A stretch of 10,194 nucleotides of DNA from an uncultured Anaerolineae bacterium (GCA_937893815.1 CALCSH010000016.1:1-10194); one strand, 5' to 3'. Shown: positions 1 through 7,084, numbered from the stretch's first letter. Numbers and translations: made by a program. Notes: a model not told the origin generated them from the sequence alone.

Positions 1-1
1 G

Positions 2-379
2 ATCAGCACGCTGGCGGGCATGGCTTATGTGATGTCATTTATGAACGGCGTAGCAGCTACCGATCAGCTTTTATCGGGCGGTGACACAGTATTTTTAGTT
101 GGTCAGCGGCTGAACTGGATTGGTTCTCTGGCCTGGGCTGGTTTTGTCATCACTTTGCTGAACCGCAAAAAATATACCCTGCAGCTGGGGTTGGGCGCCG
201 CCTTAGTGACCTTAATAGCAGGTATCCCATTGGGCGTTGTGACCTCACTAGAATCGGCTAAGTTTTCTATGTTTTTTATGGCGCCAATTCTTTCCCTTAT
301 CCTGAAAATCACCTTTATCACCCCCAAGGGTCGTCAAATCATCGCGGCCTGGGTTGACGGAACCATCAAAACTACCTGA
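2..379 (+). CDS. Small multi-pass membrane protein, 5' end cut by window edge
   Basis: The reading frame is open to the left edge, with six codons (ISTLAG) before the first ATG at 20, and no Shine-Dalgarno site precedes that ATG. This is therefore most likely the C-terminal part of a longer gene, although 20 could be a true start. The visible 125 residues contain about four hydrophobic segments separated by short polar loops, with a basic turn (NRKK) and a basic cytoplasmic-looking tail. I recognise no named family. Its pattern resembles the four-helix protein at 2090-2473: both have a Q-L-L/V-L stretch, then N-x-I-x-x-L-x-x-A-G-F about 20 residues later, then V-V-x-S near the last helix. Function is unknown. 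It ends 130 bases before the next gene, with a T8 run shortly after its stop but no convincing terminator stem. Confidence 0.7.
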   Translation: MSTLAGMAYVMSFMNGVAATDQLLSGGDTVFLVGQRLNWIGSLAWAGFVITLLNRKKYTLQLGLGAALVTLIAGIPLGVVTSLESAKFSMFFMAPILSLILKITFITPKGRQIIAAWVDGTIKTT

Positions 380-400
380 ACCTATTTTTTTTGAATAAAC

Positions 401-482
401 CAGGGCTTACGCAGTTCACAATTTTTTCACGGTTGGCAAAGGTATAAACCCCTTGTCCGTCACGCTCAATTGCGTAAGTCCT
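401..482. mobile_element. MITE-like element with terminal inverted repeats
   Basis: An approximately 82-bp non-coding element is bounded by imperfect inverted repeats: AGGGCTTACGCAGTT at 402-416 and AATTGCGTAAGTCCT at 468-482, pairing at 13 of 15 positions. The hexamer ATAAAC lies directly outside both ends (395-400 and 483-488), as expected for a target-site duplication. It has no coding capacity, so any movement would depend on a transposase elsewhere. The terminal GGRCTTACGCA motif resembles IS ends I associate with cyanobacteria and Chloroflexota, but this is from memory and unchecked. One caution is that a third TATAAAC lies inside at 443-449, so the matching flanks could be chance. The element sits immediately upstream of the DUF1858-MarR genes and may supply or disturb their promoter. 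Confidence 0.55.
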
Positions 483-495
483 ATAAACATAAAAA

Positions 496-500
496 AGGAT
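496..500 (+). promoter_or_regulatory. Ribosome binding site deciding the start at 509
   Basis: AGGAT lies 8 bases before the ATG at 509. The frame can be extended upstream to a TTG at 470, but that codon lies inside the right inverted repeat of the MITE-like element and adds a basic stretch unlike the DUF1858 family, so 509 is preferred. Confidence 0.7.
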
Positions 501-508
501 CAATTATC

Positions 509-736
509 ATGAAAATCACAAAAGACACCCGAGTATCCGATATTCTCAAAGAATACGGCGATATTGCCGATGTTATGGAAGTCTTCGGTGTGCAGCGCGT
601 TGGACGTTATTCGCTGCGCGCTTTCTTGGCCAAGGCCCTGACAGTCAAGACCGCCGCCCGCGTCCACCGCGTACCCCTGGATGAGTTTTTGAACATCTTG
701 GAAAAAGCAGTCCAAGGCAGCAATGCCGATGACTAA
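509..736 (+). CDS. DUF1858 domain-containing protein
   Basis: A 75-residue soluble protein that is almost entirely one DUF1858 domain. Recognisable family features are the opening K-I-T-K-D-T, then V-S-D-I-L-K-E-Y-G-D-I-A-D-V-M-E-V-F-G-V, R-V-G-R-Y-S-L-R and the closing A-A-R-V-H-R-V-P-L-D-E-F-L. The domain is small and helical. Some relatives carry a cysteine and are annotated as hybrid-cluster-associated redox proteins, but this copy contains no cysteine at all, so a thiol redox role is unlikely here. Biochemical function is unknown. Its stop codon lies inside the next gene (MarR regulator, overlap 14 or 8 bases depending on start), implying co-transcription and translational coupling. The family call is firm; the role is not. 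Confidence 0.85.
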   Translation: MKITKDTRVSDILKEYGDIADVMEVFGVQRVGRYSLRAFLAKALTVKTAARVHRVPLDEFLNILEKAVQGSNADD

Positions 737-1181
737 CAACCTCGAAACCACAGCAGAAAAGTTCATGCATCTAATGGACAGGCTGCGGCGTTTCGGGGGG
801 AGAACCGCCCCACCGCAAGAAGCCAACATCTCGCCATCCCAATTGGCCTTGATCAGCTATGCAGCCTCAAACCCGGGCGGCGGCGTTCAGGCTATGGCGG
901 AAGGTCTGAGACTGGCAACACCTACTGTAAGCATCGCCATTCGCCAGTTAGAAAAAGCTGGTTTTATCGAACGCCAACCTGACCCTCACGATGGGCGCGC
1001 CGTGCTGCTTTTCCTGACCCCCGCCGGGCTGGAACTCCATCAACGCACCCTTGAATTCCGCTGTAAAAAGTTTACCAACCTGCTAACCGAACTGACTCAT
1101 CAGGAAAGAAACACATTACTCAATTTGTTAGAGAAGGCCGTTAGCGCGGCTGAAATCAATGCACAAGGAGACCCAAAATGA
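723..1181 (+). CDS. MarR-family transcriptional regulator
   Basis: A 152-residue winged-helix DNA-binding protein of typical MarR length. The N-terminal dimerisation helix spans about residues 5-24. The winged helix covers about 38-102: a helix beginning with the SPSQLALI segment, the recognition helix in TPTVSIAIRQLEKAGFIER (66-84), and the wing with the classical D-P-H-D-G-R-A (87-93) followed by a beta strand and T-P-A-G. The C-terminal helices (about 105-142) complete the dimer interface. The only cysteine is C114, so a single-thiol switch cannot be excluded, but classical ligand binding is equally possible. The start may be 723 or 729 (ATG CCG ATG); AAGG at 714-717 fits either poorly or moderately. 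MarR proteins usually repress their own operon, so the downstream membrane and export genes are candidate targets. Confidence 0.92.
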   Translation: MPMTNNLETTAEKFMHLMDRLRRFGGRTAPPQEANISPSQLALISYAASNPGGGVQAMAEGLRLATPTVSIAIRQLEKAGFIERQPDPHDGRAVLLFLTPAGLELHQRTLEFRCKKFTNLLTELTHQERNTLLNLLEKAVSAAEINAQGDPK

Positions 1182-1444
1182 CAAAATTTTTCAACAAATG
1201 GACTCGTAAATTCCACCGCTGGATCGCCGTACCGACGATCATCATCATCCCTTTGGCAGTGATCGCAAAATTTTCAAGTGATAGCAGCGAACAACTACCC
1301 CCGCAACTAGAGCAATTTCAGTCCATCTTGATGTTGCTCCTGGTTATCAGTGGAACTTACCTGTACTTGATTCCTTATTTTGTCAAATGGCAGCGAAGCC
1401 GCCGCAAAAAAAAACAGGTTGCAGCCCAAGCAGCGGCAAAATAA
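1178..1444 (+). CDS. Two-helix membrane protein, hypothetical
   Basis: An 88-residue protein with two transmembrane segments, about residues 16-29 (IAVPTIIIIPLAVI) and 50-68, joined by an acidic and proline-containing loop. The N-terminus is basic (KWTRKFHRW) and the tail is strongly basic, then alanine-rich, so both ends are probably cytoplasmic. The K-F-H-R-W before the first helix recalls the first helix of PepSY-associated transmembrane proteins, but the protein is too short for that family and I would not name it so. The ATG overlaps the MarR stop (ATGA) and has a strong AAGGAG at 1165-1170, so it is translated with the regulator. A run of nine A residues (1406-1414) encodes the KKK near the end; a slip there would open the frame leading into the next gene. 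Confidence 0.78.
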   Translation: MTKFFNKWTRKFHRWIAVPTIIIIPLAVIAKFSSDSSEQLPPQLEQFQSILMLLLVISGTYLYLIPYFVKWQRSRRKKKQVAAQAAAK

Positions 1445-1455
1445 GGAATACCCGC

Positions 1456-1513
1456 CCCTAAGGGTTTCCGTTCATACTTCACTTGGATGTTCTGGAAAAA
1501 CTCTTAGGGTTTC
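1456..1513 (+). repeat. Short repeat pair in the gap before the methyltransferase gene
   Basis: The 85-base gap between 1445 and 1529 contains AGGGTTTC twice (1461-1468 and 1506-1513). It also contains CCCTAAG (1456-1462) as the inverted complement of CTTAGGG (1503-1509). It could form a weak 7-bp stem with a 40-base loop or be a paired binding site. No T-tract follows, so it is not an intrinsic terminator. Function unknown. Confidence 0.35.
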
Positions 1514-1529
1514 ACTGGCGAATCAAAAC

Positions 1530-2093
1530 ATGAAACTCGTTGATCAACTCGTAAAAGCCGCAGAAAATCCGATGTCCCCAAGAAGTCGATTCGTATCCAG
1601 GCTACTCCCTGTTTTCGTATTCTTTTGGTTCTTTCCTGCTTTGCTTTTCATCATACCCAGCTTCGTACTGGATCCATGGCTGCATCTACCAACTTTTCTC
1701 ACCCTAATCACCAGAGCAATTCTTGGCGGGTTTTTGATAGCCCCAGGTATTTTTTTCCTGGTGTCATCTACCAAAGCACAAAGAGTAATTGGCAAAGGCA
1801 CGCCCATCCCACTCAGAGCTACGAAAAAGCTTGTCATCGAAAAGCCTTATTTGTATTGTCGCAATCCGCTTTATTTTGGCCTGATAAGTTTTTTTCTCGG
1901 TATCAGTATCACGATCGGTTCGATCAGTTCACTGGTGATGGTTACAATCTTTTCATCGATCATCTTATTTTATATCAAGCTCATCGAGGAACAGGAGTTG
2001 GAAAAAAGGTACGGGGATGACTATCTTGCATACAAAGTATCAACCCCCATGCTTATTCCCAGACTCCCCTTTCTCAGGAGAAATAGAAAATGA
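1530..2093 (+). CDS. Isoprenylcysteine/phospholipid methyltransferase-family membrane protein
   Basis: A 187-residue integral membrane protein of the ICMT/PEMT-like superfamily, which transfers methyl groups from S-adenosylmethionine to lipid or membrane-embedded acceptors. Family signatures are visible: a G-K-G-T-P-I-P segment (88-94), E-K-P-Y-x-Y-x-R-N-P-L-Y (104-115) leading into a helix with a conserved L-G, and the C-terminal E-E-x-E-L-x-x-R-Y-G-x-x-Y-x-x-Y (153-168) with P-R near the end. These correspond to the cofactor-binding half of the family. Four to five hydrophobic segments occur (about 27-47, 57-79, 116-129, 132-149). The acceptor cannot be deduced. The ATG at 1530 is chosen because the 50 upstream in-frame codons look non-protein-like and overlap the preceding gene; the ribosome site is weak. 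An ATG at 1572 region is less likely. Composition is AT-richer than its neighbours. Confidence 0.83.
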   Translation: MKLVDQLVKAAENPMSPRSRFVSRLLPVFVFFWFFPALLFIIPSFVLDPWLHLPTFLTLITRAILGGFLIAPGIFFLVSSTKAQRVIGKGTPIPLRATKKLVIEKPYLYCRNPLYFGLISFFLGISITIGSISSLVMVTIFSSIILFYIKLIEEQELEKRYGDDYLAYKVSTPMLIPRLPFLRRNRK

Positions 2094-2473
2094 ATACCAA
2101 ACTTTCCAAAACTGCTGCAGTGCTTGCCTTTCTCATCGGCGCGATGGCCATATTTGCGGGCGGACAAGTGCTGCTCGGCAAGGCCATGGATTACTACGTG
2201 ATCGATTGGGTCCCAATCTACAACTTCATCCTGGGCCTGATATCTGCCGGATTCACCGCCGTCGTCATCTGGAAAGGCAGCAAAATTGCCATGCCAGCCG
2301 CTTGGGCAACTTTTGCCAGCCACACGACCATCATGCTGATTTTGCAAACTGCCTACCGAGATGTGGTCGCATCAGATAGCATCAAAGCCATGACCGTCAG
2401 AATGATTACTTGGGTCATTATTTTAGCCCTGATGTTCGTCCAGGCGCGACAAGACAGACGCTCACTCGATTAA
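2090..2473 (+). CDS. Four-helix membrane protein, hypothetical
   Basis: A 127-residue protein with four predicted transmembrane segments, roughly residues 8-28, 45-62, 66-86 and 103-118, ending in a basic tail (QARQDRRS). No named family is recognised. Its start overlaps the methyltransferase stop as ATGA, and AGGAG at 2076-2080 lies 9 bases upstream, so the start is well supported. Its length, helix spacing and several positions (QVLLG, then N-F-I-x-x-L-x-x-A-G-F, then VVAS before the last helix) match the truncated membrane protein at 2-379, suggesting the two are paralogues. Being sandwiched between a membrane methyltransferase and a deacetylase suggests an envelope role, but this is only context. 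Confidence 0.78.
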   Translation: MNTKLSKTAAVLAFLIGAMAIFAGGQVLLGKAMDYYVIDWVPIYNFILGLISAGFTAVVIWKGSKIAMPAAWATFASHTTIMLILQTAYRDVVASDSIKAMTVRMITWVIILALMFVQARQDRRSLD

Positions 2474-2507
2474 TTCTGTCTTCGAGAACTTTTCCGGATT
2501 CGAAATC

Positions 2508-2512
2508 GAGGT
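2508..2512 (+). promoter_or_regulatory. Ribosome binding site deciding the start at 2521
   Basis: GAGGT lies 8 bases before the ATG at 2521. The same frame is open upstream to 2410, but that extension overlaps the preceding gene and lacks the AHPDDE-preceding strand expected at the N-terminus of PIG-L enzymes, so 2521 is preferred. Confidence 0.65.
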
Positions 2513-2520
2513 TCTGCGCT

Positions 2521-3228
2521 ATGAATGAAATCCAAAGTTTGCTGGCCGTCTTTGCCCACCCCGATGATGAAACGTACCGCGCCGGAGGGATGCTGACCCT
2601 GTTGGCTCAGAAGGGCGCGCGGGTTTGGGTATTATGCGCCACGCGCGGTGAGTGGGGCATTCCCAAACTGCCCCCAAAAGAGGCTGGGGAAATTCGGCAG
2701 GCAGAATTGGAATGCGCCTGCCGCACCCTGGGCATCAAGCCGCCCCGCTTCCTGGATTACCGGGATGGAGCGCTTCCCCAGGTGAACGAGGATGAAGCCG
2801 TCGGACAGGTGGTGCAGGCCATCCGGGAGCTGCGCCCGCAAGCATTGCTGACCTGGCCCCCCAGCGGCGTCTCCGGCCACCCCGACCATGTCGCTGTCAG
2901 CCGTTGGACAGAAAAAGCCTTTCAGCGGGCAGCCAACCCCAGGACTTACCCCGAACATCAGGATGAAGGATTGCACCCCCACGCGGCCGAGGCGCTGTAT
3001 CACATCGTTGTCCCTCGCAGTCTGGCCGAGGCATTGAAAATGCATCACCTACACACCGTCCTCGACGAAGCCGTGACGTTCACGGTAGACGTATCGGCGG
3101 TGTGGGATACCAAAATGGCCGCCATCCGTTGCCACCGCAGCCAGATAGCTAATTCGCCTATTTTGGACGCGTCGGAGGAGAAGCAACGTTTGTTTTTGAG
3201 TACAGAATACTACCAGGAGAAAATTTGA
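2521..3228 (+). CDS. PIG-L (LmbE) family zinc-dependent deacetylase
   Basis: A 235-residue cytosolic Rossmann-like hydrolase of the PIG-L/LmbE family, which removes N-acetyl groups from amino-sugar conjugates (relatives include MshB, BshB and the GlcNAc-PI deacetylase). Motif 1, A-H-P-D-D-E, is at residues 12-17; H13 and D16 are the expected zinc ligands and D15 the general base. Motif 2, S-G-H-P-D-H at 118-123, supplies H120 and the third zinc ligand H123. A substrate-loop R-G-E-W-G follows strand 2 (42-46). All catalytic residues expected for the family are present, so it should be active. The substrate is unknown: thiol biosynthesis or sugar and lipid modification are both possible, and no glycosyltransferase partner is nearby. 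It shares one base with the next start (TGATG). Sampled GC content is visibly higher than in the methyltransferase gene upstream. Confidence 0.9.
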   Translation: MNEIQSLLAVFAHPDDETYRAGGMLTLLAQKGARVWVLCATRGEWGIPKLPPKEAGEIRQAELECACRTLGIKPPRFLDYRDGALPQVNEDEAVGQVVQAIRELRPQALLTWPPSGVSGHPDHVAVSRWTEKAFQRAANPRTYPEHQDEGLHPHAAEALYHIVVPRSLAEALKMHHLHTVLDEAVTFTVDVSAVWDTKMAAIRCHRSQIANSPILDASEEKQRLFLSTEYYQEKI

Positions 3229-4346
3229 TGAATTGGTCTATCAAGCTCTTCAAAGCAAAAGGCATCGATGTCAAAGTACACCTGACCTTCGTGCTGATCC
3301 TGATTTGGGCAGCCTATCAATGGAGCGTAAGCACTGGCGAAGGATTGATGGGGGCTGTATTTGGCATTGTAGCCACCTTGTTGCTTTTCGCTAGCGTGAC
3401 TTTACACGAGTTTGGGCACAGTATACAAGCCCTGAAATTCGGCATCCCTGTCCATGACATCACGCTGATGCCCATGGGCGGGCTAGCCAGGCTCGAGGAA
3501 ATCCCCGAAGATCCGGGGAAGGAAATCCGCATTGCCATCGCAGGGCCGTTGGTCAACTTCATTATCGCCGGTGTGCTTTTCGGCATCGGGCTGCTGTTGA
3601 ACCAGCGAGCAATCATCTCATTGGACGAGTTGTATCTCTCCATGGGGCAGGTCAGTTGGAACGGCATGTTGGCCTACCTGACGATGACCAACTTGCTCAT
3701 GGGTTTATTCAACCTAATTCCGGCATATCCTATGGATGGAGGTCGCATCTTGCGGGCTTCCCTGGCCAAGAAACTTGGACACGCCAAAGCAACCAGTGTT
3801 GCCGTGAATGTCGGGCAAGGTTTAGCGCTGTTGTTCGGCCTATGGGGATTCATGAATGGCAGCTACACTCTGGTATTGATCGCTATCTTTGTATGGATGG
3901 GAGCCGGGCAAGAGGGCAAAGATGTTGTCATGAAAAACATACTCAGTGAGATGAAAGTCTCCCAAGCGATGACCCTTCAACCTCAAATATTAAAAGCCAA
4001 CGATGGTTTATCCAAAGCCATAGACCTGACCCTCTCTACGTCCCAGTCCGATTTTCCGGTCATAGAATGGGGTAGCAATCATGTCGTGGGCTTGTTATGT
4101 GAGAAAGACTTACTCAAAGGTTTACAAACTCACGACCGCACTACGCCGGTAAGAGAGGTCATGCGCACCACATTTCCGACAGCCACACCAGACCAGCCAC
4201 TTTACGAGGCCCAAAAACATATGCTAACCGGAAGGGTGCTGGCTATCCCCGTTGTAGATGAGGAGGGCGATATCATTGGGTTGCTGACAGCTACAGATAT
4301 CAACGAGGCCTATCGTTTACTTACAATCCGCCAACAACCCAGGTAA
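3228..4346 (+). CDS. Site-2 protease-type M50 metalloprotease with tandem CBS domains
   Basis: A 372-residue intramembrane zinc protease. The N-terminus has a G-I-D-V-x-V-H-L-T strand and a first helix (about 18-32). The catalytic H-E-F-G-H is at 60-64 in the second helix, followed by M-P-M-G-G (81-85) and the conserved G-P-L-V-N (106-110). The distal zinc-binding motif N-L-I-P-A-Y-P-M-D-G-G-R (162-173) contains the third ligand D170. Two CBS domains follow (about 245-300 and 305-368), presumably sensing an adenine nucleotide and gating the protease, as known for this S2P subgroup. The PDZ domain of RseP-type enzymes is absent. The start at 3228 is set by AGGAG at 3215-3219; a TTG three bases earlier is not preferred. 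Such enzymes usually cut membrane-bound regulators or signal-peptide remnants. No anti-sigma factor is nearby, so the substrate is unknown. Confidence 0.93.
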   Translation: MNWSIKLFKAKGIDVKVHLTFVLILIWAAYQWSVSTGEGLMGAVFGIVATLLLFASVTLHEFGHSIQALKFGIPVHDITLMPMGGLARLEEIPEDPGKEIRIAIAGPLVNFIIAGVLFGIGLLLNQRAIISLDELYLSMGQVSWNGMLAYLTMTNLLMGLFNLIPAYPMDGGRILRASLAKKLGHAKATSVAVNVGQGLALLFGLWGFMNGSYTLVLIAIFVWMGAGQEGKDVVMKNILSEMKVSQAMTLQPQILKANDGLSKAIDLTLSTSQSDFPVIEWGSNHVVGLLCEKDLLKGLQTHDRTTPVREVMRTTFPTATPDQPLYEAQKHMLTGRVLAIPVVDEEGDIIGLLTATDINEAYRLLTIRQQPR

Positions 4347-4369
4347 ACAAAATTTACCCAAAAACCGAT

Positions 4370-7084
4370 ATGAAAAAATTGCTTCCATCCTCTATCCGCT
4401 TTCGGTTACTCCTTTTGGGGTTATTTGGGCTAGTACCGGCCTTCCTTGTGATCATTGCCATGTCAAACCAGCATCATAAGTCGATAACAACAGATGCACA
4501 AGACAACGTTTTGCGGCTAGCCCGTATGGTCGCCAGTGAGCAGCAACGTTGGATCGAACAATCCCAAGATTTCGTGATGGTGCTGGCTCATTTACCAGAA
4601 GTTCGTCAACAAGATACATTATCATGCAACTCACTTTTCGCCGATCTGGTAGAACATAATGCATATTTTGCCAATTTCGGCGTTGCAGATGTGGATGGCA
4701 ATGTGTTTTGCAGCGCTCGTCCAGAATTTTCCCCAACGAATAGTACGGATCAGGTTCATTTTCAACAAGCCTTAGCAACGAAGGGTTTCGCCGTTGGCGA
4801 GTATCAAATCGACATGCATACCGGACAAACGATCGTGCCTTTTGCATACCCTTCCTTTGACGATGCTGTCAATGTTCAGGCGGTCGTGAGCGCAAGCATA
4901 CAATTGAGTTGGCTAGAAACACTCATCACAGAAAACCAACTACCCCCCGAAGCATCCCTTACCATCCTGGATGATGATGGTAAGGTACTGATCCGTTTTC
5001 CAGATAATGCCGAATGGATAGGTGTGACCTCATCAGCAGCCACAGCTATTTCTGGGTATTTGAATCAAAAAGAAGGCATCTTTGAGGCCATTGATCTGAA
5101 TGGCGAGCTAACTCTTTTTGGTTTCTCCCAACTGGAGAACGGCACATATATTAGCCTGGGTATCCCCAAAAACCTTGCTTACGAGGAAGCAAATCTTGCG
5201 CTGCGAAATAGTCTGCTTCTATTGGGAGCGGTGTCAATCCTGGCCGGGATTGCGCTGTGGATCGGCAGCGATGTGTTTGTGTTTCGAAAAGTAGGTACGC
5301 TATTACAGGCCACCCAGAAAATGGCTGCCGGTGATTTGACGGTTCGGATTGGTCAACCCCACAATGTTGACGAGTTAGGCCAATTGGCACAATCGTTTGA
5401 TCACATGGCAGAAACTTTAAATACTCGGCAGGAAGAACGCGAAAAAATATTGCTCGATTTAAGAGATAGCGAAGCCAGAGTACGTCAAGATGCTTTTCGT
5501 GCGCAGGCGTTGGCGCGTATGGCAGCCCAGCTAAACGCTCAACTCGATATTGAGGCTGTATTAGACATGGTCTGCGAGCAAACTGCGCACGTGCTTGATG
5601 TTCCTGTTGCCAGCGTCAGCTTGTATGACAACCACCGGCAATTACTCACCCACGCAGCAGGCTTTGGTTTGCCATCTGACTTTGGCGAACGTCTGCAACC
5701 CGTTCCTGGGAAAGCTTTCGGCGCCCGCACCCGCGAAATGGGGGCTGTGTCCGTTGTGCCGGACATTCAACAATGCCCTGAGCTCCCCAATGCCAGCATT
5801 TACGCTGAAGTGAATATCCGCACGCTGGCCGGGGTGAGTATGAGTCATGACGGTGTCTTGGTTGGCCGTTTGAATGTTGGCACCGTGAAGGTCCCCCGTA
5901 CTTTTTCTGATGACGAACTGGCCCTGCTCAAGAGCGTGGCAGATCAGGCCGCCTTGGCGATTGCCAATGCGCGTTCGTTTGCAGAAGCTGCTCGCCGCAT
6001 GGAAAATCTGCGGGCATTACGCAATATAGATATGGCTATCACATCCAGCCTCGATCTGCGCGTAACCCTCAACGTTGTGCTCGATCAGGTTGCCAACCAA
6101 TTGGGAATTGATGCGGTTTCAATCTTGCGCTACAACCAGCATATGCAGTTATTAGAATATACTGCCGGACGCGGTTTCCGAAGCAATGAGATTACCCACT
6201 CGCGTTTACGCTTGGGCGAGGGCAAGGCAGGCCTGTCAGCCTTGGAACAAAAATTTGTACATGTTGAAAATTTACCTGAAAGCGATTTTTCCCGACGCGA
6301 TTTGGTGGTAATTGAAGGTTTTATCGCTTATTACGCGGTTCCGCTGGTTGCCAAGGGGCAAGTCAAAGGAGTCATGGAAATTTTCAACTGCACTCCCCTG
6401 AATCCAGATCAAGACTGGTTGGAATTTCTAGAAACCCTGGCGGGCCAGGCTGCAATCGCCATCGACAATGCCAGCCTATTCAGCAATCTTCAGCGCTCGA
6501 ACCTTAATCTGGCCCTGGCTTATGATTCTACGCTGGAGGGCTGGGCTGGAGCACTTGACCTGCGCGACAAAGAAACCGAAGGGCATTCACGGCGCGTCAC
6601 CGATATGACTGTACGGATAGCTCAGGAAATCGATATCCCCGAAGATGAATTGGTGCAGATAAAGCGCGGCGCGCTGCTTCATGATATAGGGAAAATGGGC
6701 ATTCCCGATGCCATTTTACTTAAGCCCGGCCCTTTATCTGATGATGAGTGGCAAATTATGCGCCAGCACCCGGGCTTTGCCTACAAACTGCTTGCGCCGA
6801 TTGCCTACCTGCGTCCTGCGTTAGATATTCCCTATAACCACCATGAAAAATGGGATGGCACGGGCTACCCGCGTGGATTGAAAGGCGAAGAAATACCCTT
6901 GGCAGCACGTATCTTCGCAGTGGTGGACGTTTGGGACGCGCTCAGTTCTGATCGACCTTACCGCCAGGCTTGGGATCAAAACAAAGTCCTGGATCATATC
7001 CAAAATCAATCTGGAACTCATTTTGATCCGCAGGTAGTGGAAATTTTTCTAGCAGTCATGAATTTAAACAAGGATAACAAATGA
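4370..7084 (+). CDS. Cache-HAMP-GAF-GAF-HD-GYP receptor, c-di-GMP phosphodiesterase
   Basis: A 904-residue transmembrane receptor. Helix 1 (about 11-31) and helix 2 (about 280-300) bracket an extracytoplasmic Cache-type sensor (about 35-275; D-V-D-G at 107-110 and a second D-D-D-G at 201-204). A HAMP domain (about 302-352) and coiled stretch follow, then tandem GAF domains (about 390-540 and 560-705), then the HD-GYP domain (about 722-895). Catalytic motifs are intact: E737-G-H739, H771-D772-I-G-K, I-P-D, H800-P, H824-H825, D829-G-T-G-Y-P, D853 and R-P-Y-R. It should hydrolyse c-di-GMP to pGpG or GMP in response to an extracellular ligand, with further input through GAF. The domain contains no GGDEF partner. 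No good Shine-Dalgarno site precedes the ATG, which lies 23 bases after the protease stop, so translation may depend on coupling. Its stop overlaps the ABC ATPase start (ATGA). Confidence 0.94.
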   Translation: MKKLLPSSIRFRLLLLGLFGLVPAFLVIIAMSNQHHKSITTDAQDNVLRLARMVASEQQRWIEQSQDFVMVLAHLPEVRQQDTLSCNSLFADLVEHNAYFANFGVADVDGNVFCSARPEFSPTNSTDQVHFQQALATKGFAVGEYQIDMHTGQTIVPFAYPSFDDAVNVQAVVSASIQLSWLETLITENQLPPEASLTILDDDGKVLIRFPDNAEWIGVTSSAATAISGYLNQKEGIFEAIDLNGELTLFGFSQLENGTYISLGIPKNLAYEEANLALRNSLLLLGAVSILAGIALWIGSDVFVFRKVGTLLQATQKMAAGDLTVRIGQPHNVDELGQLAQSFDHMAETLNTRQEEREKILLDLRDSEARVRQDAFRAQALARMAAQLNAQLDIEAVLDMVCEQTAHVLDVPVASVSLYDNHRQLLTHAAGFGLPSDFGERLQPVPGKAFGARTREMGAVSVVPDIQQCPELPNASIYAEVNIRTLAGVSMSHDGVLVGRLNVGTVKVPRTFSDDELALLKSVADQAALAIANARSFAEAARRMENLRALRNIDMAITSSLDLRVTLNVVLDQVANQLGIDAVSILRYNQHMQLLEYTAGRGFRSNEITHSRLRLGEGKAGLSALEQKFVHVENLPESDFSRRDLVVIEGFIAYYAVPLVAKGQVKGVMEIFNCTPLNPDQDWLEFLETLAGQAAIAIDNASLFSNLQRSNLNLALAYDSTLEGWAGALDLRDKETEGHSRRVTDMTVRIAQEIDIPEDELVQIKRGALLHDIGKMGIPDAILLKPGPLSDDEWQIMRQHPGFAYKLLAPIAYLRPALDIPYNHHEKWDGTGYPRGLKGEEIPLAARIFAVVDVWDALSSDRPYRQAWDQNKVLDHIQNQSGTHFDPQVVEIFLAVMNLNKDNK

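Noticed and set aside
415..448. Candidate promoter within the MITE-like element (TTCACA with TATAAA)
   Set aside because: The spacer is about 22 bases, too long for a convincing sigma-70 pair, and other pairings were no better.
2017..2379. + strand frame overlapping the methyltransferase and four-helix genes
   Set aside because: It is rich in Cys, His and Arg with no recognisable domain, and it competes with two well-supported genes in other frames.
2632..3048. Long open frame on the - strand opposite the PIG-L gene
   Set aside because: It is antisense to a gene with intact catalytic motifs, has no ribosome site and resembles no family.
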